From: a virus
DNA length: 46,773 bases
Reading direction: 5' to 3' (one strand)
Virus record (IMG/VR): IMGVR_UViG_3300009130_000050
Span: 1 to 46,773 of that record
Shown here in pieces: positions 42,330 to 46,773 of this stretch (position 1 is the first letter of the stretch; the number at the start of each line of letters is the position of its first letter). Below the pieces are notes generated by a model. It did not search any database. It saw only the letters and a list, made by a program, of their open reading frames with translations, and was not told where the DNA came from. The position numbers were made by a program, and so were the translations under genes.

Positions 42330-43775
42330 ATGGACAAACAAACTAGAATAATACCCCTGGATGAAATAAGGTCTAGGGATTTCTTACCCGGAGAAATCGG
42401 ATGCGGTTACTTCGAGTATTCAGGCAAAGAAGGAGAAAAGCTCCAAAGTGCCGTGAGATGGTATATGCACGAGGATCGTGTCATTTATTTCTTCTGGAGC
42501 GATCTGTTGAAAATACTTGACACCATAATGGATCCGAGTAGCACGGAAGGCCTAGCTTACAAGGCTTTTTGCGAAGCTCATGACAATCAGGAACCTGACA
42601 CGATGGACGATCTTTATTTCGGGGGTCCTTGGGTCGGGCCTACGGTGAGCTTAGCTTCTCATGGCGACAGCTCTAAAGAGCCTGTCAGCTTCCGGACTCT
42701 TGACGAGTATGGAATTTTTGTAGCATTGACCGATATCCGTAAAGAGTTGTGTTTTGAAAAGTCCATAGACCGTACCGCAATGCTTCTGTTGATCAGTGAA
42801 CTTACACTCTGGTTGCGGAGCACTCTTTCAGCTATAAGGAAGACTGGAGAGTATACCGGTAACAGCAGCCTTAAGACCATACATGACTTGATGGCGTTTA
42901 TGGATTTGGTGCATGAACAGATTACTGAGAACTTCCAGAAACAGGATCTCAGGATAGAGGCCGAGAGGGAAGATCTGTCCAAGCAAATCGAGCTTGCCAC
43001 CGACAACATCATACGCCTGAAAGATGAAGTTCAGGCTCTTAAGGAAACCAGCAACGTCATTAAGGATCAGACTACTGCCCTTGGGTCCAAAGTATTCGAC
43101 TCTGTAATGCCGATGATCAACACCCCTCCCGAGGAGGATCAAGAGGTTGTTTACGAAGAGCCCAAGCCTAATAATCCGTGGACTGAAGAAGACTACGATA
43201 AGTTTCGGATGTACTTCGCACAGACAGCTCACATATTGGGTCAGCCTTTGAAGGTATGGATGAGTACTATATGGACTCTTATAAAAATGGAGTTCAAGTA
43301 CTGCCCCAGGGACATCAAGATTTCAGGAATAGGCTACAAGGCTTTTTGCAAAGCTCATGAGCAGGACCCTGATACTTATCCTGGGGACATGTCTTCTCTT
43401 ATAAAGGTAATGGACGACTACGTGTTCTGTAAGGATGATTCCGTGTCTCCCATAACTTCCACATTTGTGTGGCAGCAAGGCAAAGAGTTGTACAATAAGC
43501 TGTACAAGAGGCGCAACATCTACCGTAAGAAAACTGATGCTAAGTCAAAAGCCTCGGAAGATGCCGTGGCCAAGCAAAAGGAACTTCTACTGTCTGATTA
43601 TCAGAATTATTCTGATTTTGTAGAGGAGCACAAAGTATGCAGCATGCCCAGGGTTGCAGTAACTGTATCCGGGGATGTAGTCACAGAGTCCCTTGCGGAC
43701 AATGTAGACAGTTTGTTCTCGTTTTCATTCACAGGCGTAGGAGGTCGTTCTTGTTCTGAGGAGGATGCGATGTGA
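42330..43775 (+). CDS. Protein with internal duplication and central coiled coil
   Basis: A 481-residue protein built from two related halves: residues about 40-95 contain WSDLLKILDTIM...GLAYKAFCEAHDNQEPDTM, and about 310-360 contain MSTIWTLIKMEF...GIGYKAFCKAHEQDPDTY. A charged coiled coil (about 200-245, AEREDLSKQIELATDNIIRL) joins them. Only the N-terminal copy has a loosely Bro/Ant-like strand pattern (VRWYMHEDRVIYFFW). The function is unknown. AAGGAAGGA precedes the ATG. Its stop overlaps the GTG of the WGR-domain gene. Confidence 0.65.
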   Translation: MDKQTRIIPLDEIRSRDFLPGEIGCGYFEYSGKEGEKLQSAVRWYMHEDRVIYFFWSDLLKILDTIMDPSSTEGLAYKAFCEAHDNQEPDTMDDLYFGGPWVGPTVSLASHGDSSKEPVSFRTLDEYGIFVALTDIRKELCFEKSIDRTAMLLLISELTLWLRSTLSAIRKTGEYTGNSSLKTIHDLMAFMDLVHEQITENFQKQDLRIEAEREDLSKQIELATDNIIRLKDEVQALKETSNVIKDQTTALGSKVFDSVMPMINTPPEEDQEVVYEEPKPNNPWTEEDYDKFRMYFAQTAHILGQPLKVWMSTIWTLIKMEFKYCPRDIKISGIGYKAFCKAHEQDPDTYPGDMSSLIKVMDDYVFCKDDSVSPITSTFVWQQGKELYNKLYKRRNIYRKKTDAKSKASEDAVAKQKELLLSDYQNYSDFVEEHKVCSMPRVAVTVSGDVVTESLADNVDSLFSFSFTGVGGRSCSEEDAM

Positions 43776-44149
43776 GGCTCCATGAAAGGGTTCTACTTCA
43801 TTATTCCGACGACAAGAGCGACAAAGTGTACATAATGGATTTAATGGACCATGAGTCTTCTTCTGGTTCGTCTTATTCGTTAATAGCAAGTTGGGGCAGG
43901 AGGACTTCGCCCAGGTTAAGTATTCAAGTAAAGTGCGAGCGAGTACCTTATGCGTGCGCACATACAGAAATGAACAAATTAACCAGGTCGAAAGTCAAAG
44001 CCGGGTATGTGCCCAAGTCTCTCAGAGAGATTAACATACCCGGGTATAACACGGGGTCTACTAATCTAGTATACTCCACAACCAATAATAGAGAGGAAAA
44101 TAATGCGGTAGCTGTGGATGCTGATCGCACACATAGAGGATTATTATGA
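43772..44149 (+). CDS. WGR-domain protein
   Basis: A 125-residue protein with a GTG start (GAGGAGGATGCGAT directly before it). KVYIMDLMDHESSSGSSYSLIASWGRR (about 16-43) followed by TEMNKLTRSKVKAGY matches the WGR domain: the Trp-Gly-Arg core and the K...GY end. WGR domains bind DNA ends in PARPs and occur in bacterial predicted nucleases and ligases. Here it stands alone, so a DNA-end-binding or regulatory role is inferred. It overlaps both neighbours by 4 bases. Confidence 0.7.
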   Translation: MRLHERVLLHYSDDKSDKVYIMDLMDHESSSGSSYSLIASWGRRTSPRLSIQVKCERVPYACAHTEMNKLTRSKVKAGYVPKSLREINIPGYNTGSTNLVYSTTNNREENNAVAVDADRTHRGLL

Positions 44150-44559
44150 AATCAGAAATTGCACACGTAAACAAAAGCTTCGATCTAGAAGCTCAGCGCA
44201 AAGGACCTGCTTTTCCCATACACGAGGATATGGAGAGAACTTGGTTCGCAGGGTGGGTGTGTGAAGATGGCGTCGCCGCCTTTGGTCTCAAGACTGATAG
44301 GAATCGTTCAGACTACTACAGTTACGCGACTGAATACTCACAGAAGGACAAGGATTACTTGGGAGCTTATATAGAGTTTCCTCTGTCCGATACTGAGTTC
44401 GACATAGTCAGCGACATATGTGACGAGGAGGATCCACTGGCTTTGTACCATAGCGTGGTACACTACGCAGGTGGGGAGCTCCAGGTTCCTGAAGATCATA
44501 TAGAAGATTGGGAAAAAATTGGCGAGTTAATAGATAAAAAAAATAAGGAGGACGCATGA
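44146..44559 (+). CDS. Acidic protein of unknown function
   Basis: A 137-residue acidic protein (MERTWFAGWVCEDGVAAFGLKT...) with a beta-rich first half and a helical, acidic second half ending KKNKEDA. No family is recognised. It overlaps the WGR gene and the following gene by 4 bases each, so it is part of a coupled operon. Confidence 0.6.
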   Translation: MKSEIAHVNKSFDLEAQRKGPAFPIHEDMERTWFAGWVCEDGVAAFGLKTDRNRSDYYSYATEYSQKDKDYLGAYIEFPLSDTEFDIVSDICDEEDPLALYHSVVHYAGGELQVPEDHIEDWEKIGELIDKKNKEDA

Positions 44560-44795
44560 ACAACGTAGATATAAATACCGAGGCTGTACAAACTACATCC
44601 TCTAGTACAAGTGCACAGTCTACCGGAGATTTTCTGGTAACAAATATGAAGCTGATGAATCAGACTCAATTTGCTTTACAGGAAGCCTCTAGGCTGTTAC
44701 TTGATGAGCTCATAGGACTTCGTTCCGAGGTAGTGGATATGCGCAAGGATATAAATGAAATCAAGACAACTTTGCAGAATAGTTTAATGATGTGA
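44556..44795 (+). CDS. Small coiled-coil protein
   Basis: A 79-residue protein: a Ser/Thr-rich N-terminus (TEAVQTTSSSTSAQSTGDF) and a helical, coiled-coil-like C-terminal half (LLLDELIGLRSEVVDMRKDI) that probably oligomerises. AAGGAGGACGC lies before the ATG. Function unknown; coupled to both neighbours by 4-base overlaps. Confidence 0.6.
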   Translation: MNNVDINTEAVQTTSSSTSAQSTGDFLVTNMKLMNQTQFALQEASRLLLDELIGLRSEVVDMRKDINEIKTTLQNSLMM

Positions 44796-44986
44796 GTACG
44801 GAAAAAGAAGAAGAAGATTACGAACTGCTATTAAATTATTTGGAGAGTTATACGGATCTCCTGGCCACCAAAGGCCCGGACTCCGTCGAACTTGTCGTGA
44901 GTGAACTACGTGAACTTGTAATACTTGGCGATTTCTCTACACATGGACTGAGAGCATCTGAACTGAGTGCTTCTCCAGAGGTTTAA
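44792..44986 (+). CDS. Small acidic protein
   Basis: A 64-residue protein with a GTG start overlapping the previous stop. It is acidic and helical (STEKEEEDYELLLNYLESYTDLL). It ends 6 bases before the tRNA. No function can be assigned; composition and coupling support it as a real gene. Confidence 0.5.
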   Translation: MSTEKEEEDYELLLNYLESYTDLLATKGPDSVELVVSELRELVILGDFSTHGLRASELSASPEV

Positions 44987-44992
44987 CCAACA

Positions 44993-45068
<76 letters not shown>

Positions 45069-45094
45069 CTTAACTATAAAAACAACACAAAGCT

Positions 45095-45490
45095 ATGAAA
45101 AATAAGACCATAGAACACAGACCCGTCCGAATAGATGGGGTTACCGTAGAATACAGCCAAGAAGGAGCCGACGGCGTGACCAGGCAATACCGTAAACTCG
45201 TAGAGATATCTTACCCTGATACGGCTACTGACACTAAGCTGCACGTCTCTCAAGAGACTAGAATCGTAGGACATTTGGGACCTACGGAAGAGGATATCGT
45301 AAATTACGAGACCTTACCGGTTTACGACTTCTTGTCAGAGCTCATACGTCAGTTTAAGTCAACGCATTCGGCCTTGCAGCAAGAAGACAAGATTGAGCAG
45401 GAAGTTCCGGAAGAATACTGGGATGATCAGCTTGAGGAGTATGCTGACAAGATTTACGAAATACCGCCGGAGGAATTAAAAGATGCATGA
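45095..45490 (+). CDS. Protein of unknown function after the tRNA
   Basis: A 131-residue acidic protein with a beta-rich N-terminal part (HRPVRIDGVTVEYSQEGAD, YRKLVEISYPD) and a helical, acidic C-terminus (EYWDDQLEEYADKIYEIPP). No family is recognised. The ATG has no strong Shine-Dalgarno; the gene starts 26 bases after the tRNA CCA and overlaps the next gene by 8 bases. Confidence 0.55.
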   Translation: MKNKTIEHRPVRIDGVTVEYSQEGADGVTRQYRKLVEISYPDTATDTKLHVSQETRIVGHLGPTEEDIVNYETLPVYDFLSELIRQFKSTHSALQQEDKIEQEVPEEYWDDQLEEYADKIYEIPPEELKDA

Positions 45491-45923
45491 CCACGATATG
45501 GAGGAGTGCGAGGACCAACCAGGCTGGTATGAGTCTCAGTATACTCACAAACCCATTTGCGAGGTAATATCAGAGTATGAGGATGACGCCTCCAAGATCA
45601 GGGTGAACTGGGACGGTTCGATGGAGCTCGCACAAGGACGTTCGGTATGCGTTCCTGAGTTCCAGACAAACGTCTCATATGACGGTGCGGTTATAGTAAA
45701 TATAAAAACTCTGTTCATGACTCCCGGTATGGATTGGTGTATTCCCAGCAAAGAAAATTTCACATTGTCTCCGGACGATGCGGAAAATCTAGGCAACATG
45801 TTAATAGCCGCTTCCAAAGTAAGTTACGAAAAATGTGACGAAGCATTCAAGAAAATGTCCGAGGAGGCTGCAAAGAAGGAGGCAGATAATGAAACGAGAA
45901 GAGATACTGCAAACTCCTCCTGA
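45483..45923 (+). CDS. Protein of unknown function
   Basis: A 146-residue acidic protein (HDHDMEECEDQPGWYESQYTH...) with a compact alpha/beta middle (GAVIVNIKTLFMTPGMDWCI) and a charged helical C-terminus (EEAAKKEADNETRRD). CGGAGGAATTAAA lies at the ribosome-binding position. Not recognised. It overlaps the next gene by 35 bases, in another frame, and supplies its AAGGAGG. Confidence 0.6.
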   Translation: MHDHDMEECEDQPGWYESQYTHKPICEVISEYEDDASKIRVNWDGSMELAQGRSVCVPEFQTNVSYDGAVIVNIKTLFMTPGMDWCIPSKENFTLSPDDAENLGNMLIAASKVSYEKCDEAFKKMSEEAAKKEADNETRRDTANSS

Positions 45924-46110
45924 ACGCTTGCCTCTCATACTATCTGAATTTGATGAACTCACTACCCTCAGGGAATGGTTTGAACACCAAACCCCTGAGG
46001 GTAAGTGGGAGGCTTTCTTATTCTGCGTAGTAAATATGGAGGACAAAAAGCGTGGAGGCGGCGACTTAATGAAGTTTCTTAAATCCTACTCCACTTGGGG
46101 GAGTAACTGA
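45889..46110 (+). CDS. Small protein of unknown function
   Basis: A 73-residue protein (MKREEILQTPPERLPLILSEF...). I use the ATG at 45889 because AAGGAGGCAGATA lies directly upstream; the longer frame from 45835 has no such site. It is helical and ends in FLKSYSTWGSN. The stop overlaps the ATG of the next gene. Function unknown. Confidence 0.55.
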   Translation: MKREEILQTPPERLPLILSEFDELTTLREWFEHQTPEGKWEAFLFCVVNMEDKKRGGGDLMKFLKSYSTWGSN

Positions 46111-46274
46111 TGGGCTATCATTCAGAACTAAATGCTCGTAAATTACGATACCGTACTGCAGGTTGGGTAGAGAATCCTAACAGACATCGTTGCGGAAACT
46201 ATTGGAGTCATCCAGATTATCCGGATCAAAAGTTTTCGATATACGAAGTTGCGAAGTTATTTAATCAAAACTAA
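46110..46274 (+). CDS. Small basic protein (54 aa)
   Basis: A 54-residue protein starting at the ATG at 46110, overlapping the previous TGA (ATGA), with GGGGGAG upstream. The product (MGYHSELNARKLRYRTAGWV...) is basic and Tyr-rich. Its last codons run into the first boxes of the repeat array at 46258, which sit at the same 18-bp phase. No family is recognised. Confidence 0.5.
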   Translation: MGYHSELNARKLRYRTAGWVENPNRHRCGNYWSHPDYPDQKFSIYEVAKLFNQN

Positions 46275-46773
46275 CGACAGTATTATCATTAATGAATGAA
46301 CCACGCTACAAGCGAGTACCAAGGCGTTTGAATGAATCATGTCCCGAGAGAGTCCCACTTTTTTCGAATGAACCATGGGTCTAGATAGTAACATGATGTA
46401 GAAGTGAATCAAGCGACGAAAGCGCACCACAAGACCGGAATGAATCAGTGATTTCGACAGTAACATATTCGATGAATGAGCCATTACTACCGATAGTAAC
46501 AACAAGACAGAACGAAATCTTGATAGAAGAGAGCACCATTCCATCCGATTGAAACATAGCGGTAAAACGTAACAAATTATCCGATTGAATCACCCCTTTT
46601 GAAAGTCTCAGGTATGGCGAATGAATCAGAAAAAAGCTAGAGTCCCAATACCTGCGAATGAATTATTTATATGGATAGTAACATTATTACCGAATGAACC
46701 CAAACTACACGATATAAACAAATAGATGAAGTGAATCACATCCACAGCGAGTACCAATAGAGCCGAATGATCC
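46258..46773. repeat. Alternating 10-bp box array with an 18-bp step (36-bp period), continuing past the right edge
   Basis: Two 10-bp boxes alternate at 18-bp intervals: box A (consensus GAATGAATCA; copies at 46294, 46330, 46366, 46402, 46438, 46474, 46510, 46547, 46583, 46619, 46656, 46692, 46729 and 46765) and box B (consensus GAGAGTAACA/GATAGTAACA; at 46276, 46312, 46348, 46384, 46420, 46456, 46492, 46529, 46565, 46601, 46638, 46674, 46711 and 46747). The 8-bp spacers between boxes vary freely. Three single-base insertions shift the phase by one, and every reading frame is interrupted by stops over the array, so it is most likely a DNA element rather than a repeat protein. A weak extra box A overlaps the end of the last gene. 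Confidence 0.85.

Noticed and set aside
46257-46593. Minus-strand open frames with 12-residue repeats (LLSRxMIHS)
   Set aside because: They arise from the 36-bp array; three single-base insertions break the frame and the period is kept at the DNA level, so coding is unlikely.
46258-46773. CRISPR array
   Set aside because: Conserved parts are only 10 bp, intervening parts only 8 bp, and two different boxes alternate; no cas genes are present.

Overview
The window looks like 46.8 kb from the middle of the genome of a large, strictly lytic tailed double-stranded DNA bacteriophage (Caudoviricetes). It carries a large terminase, a portal protein, a nearly complete phage replication and recombination gene set, tightly packed overlapping genes, and no rRNA or bacterial housekeeping operons. 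I see no integrase or repressor/lysogeny module. The host cannot be named from the sequence. Most genes use the ATA isoleucine codon heavily, and the phage carries its own tRNA-Ile2(CAT), which would read that codon. One transcription block (about 4.1-5.9 kb) has a very different, ATC-rich codon choice.

Layout. 1-1121 (minus, runs off the left edge): a divergent DnaG-like protein. 1143-3643 (plus): four genes of unknown function, the first studded with a K-[SA]-[SA] motif. 3644-4110: a promoter-like element, a hairpin and a phage-encoded tmRNA (ssrA). 4145-5926: a small protein and a protein matching only the C-terminal half of IS110-type transposases, with a tRNA-like fold between them. 6008-6054: a strong bidirectional terminator. 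6068-7924 (minus): large terminase. 7926-28568 (plus): replication and recombination block with an SbcD/SbcC (gp47/gp46-like) pair, a UvsW-like helicase, a DnaB-like helicase, a winged-helix initiator whose own coding sequence contains three evenly spaced palindromes and an AT-rich tract (a likely origin), a Toprim primase-like protein, a DNA polymerase I with a fused uracil-glycosylase-like domain, a probable ssDNA-binding protein, a RecA/UvsX-like recombinase and a RecQ helicase. 28635-40106: virion and morphogenesis region with the portal, a coiled-coil membrane protein, a GMP reductase-like enzyme and a run of glycine-zipper proteins. 40173-46274: accessory genes (DUF1064-like nuclease, HD-domain protein, TcmP-like protein, WGR-domain protein, many small unknowns) and a tRNA-Ile2. 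46258-46773 and beyond the right edge: an alternating array of two 10-bp boxes every 18 bp.

How it fits together. The recombinase, SSB-like protein, SbcCD-like nuclease, UvsW-like and RecQ helicases, DnaB-like helicase, primase and polymerase are what recombination-dependent phage replication would need. Four copies of a 16-bp element, TG(T/C)TATATATA(T/C)(T/C)TGA, each 10-20 bases after the last gene of a block and each followed by a hairpin, probably mark a phage-specific promoter class that starts the tmRNA block, the SSB gene, the 28.6-kb block and the 40.2-kb block. The K-[SA]-[SA] motif shared by the 1143 gene and the 30-40 kb virion-like genes suggests a common processing or docking signal, such as prohead-protease cleavage. 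All functional statements come from reading motifs by eye; no database search was possible.
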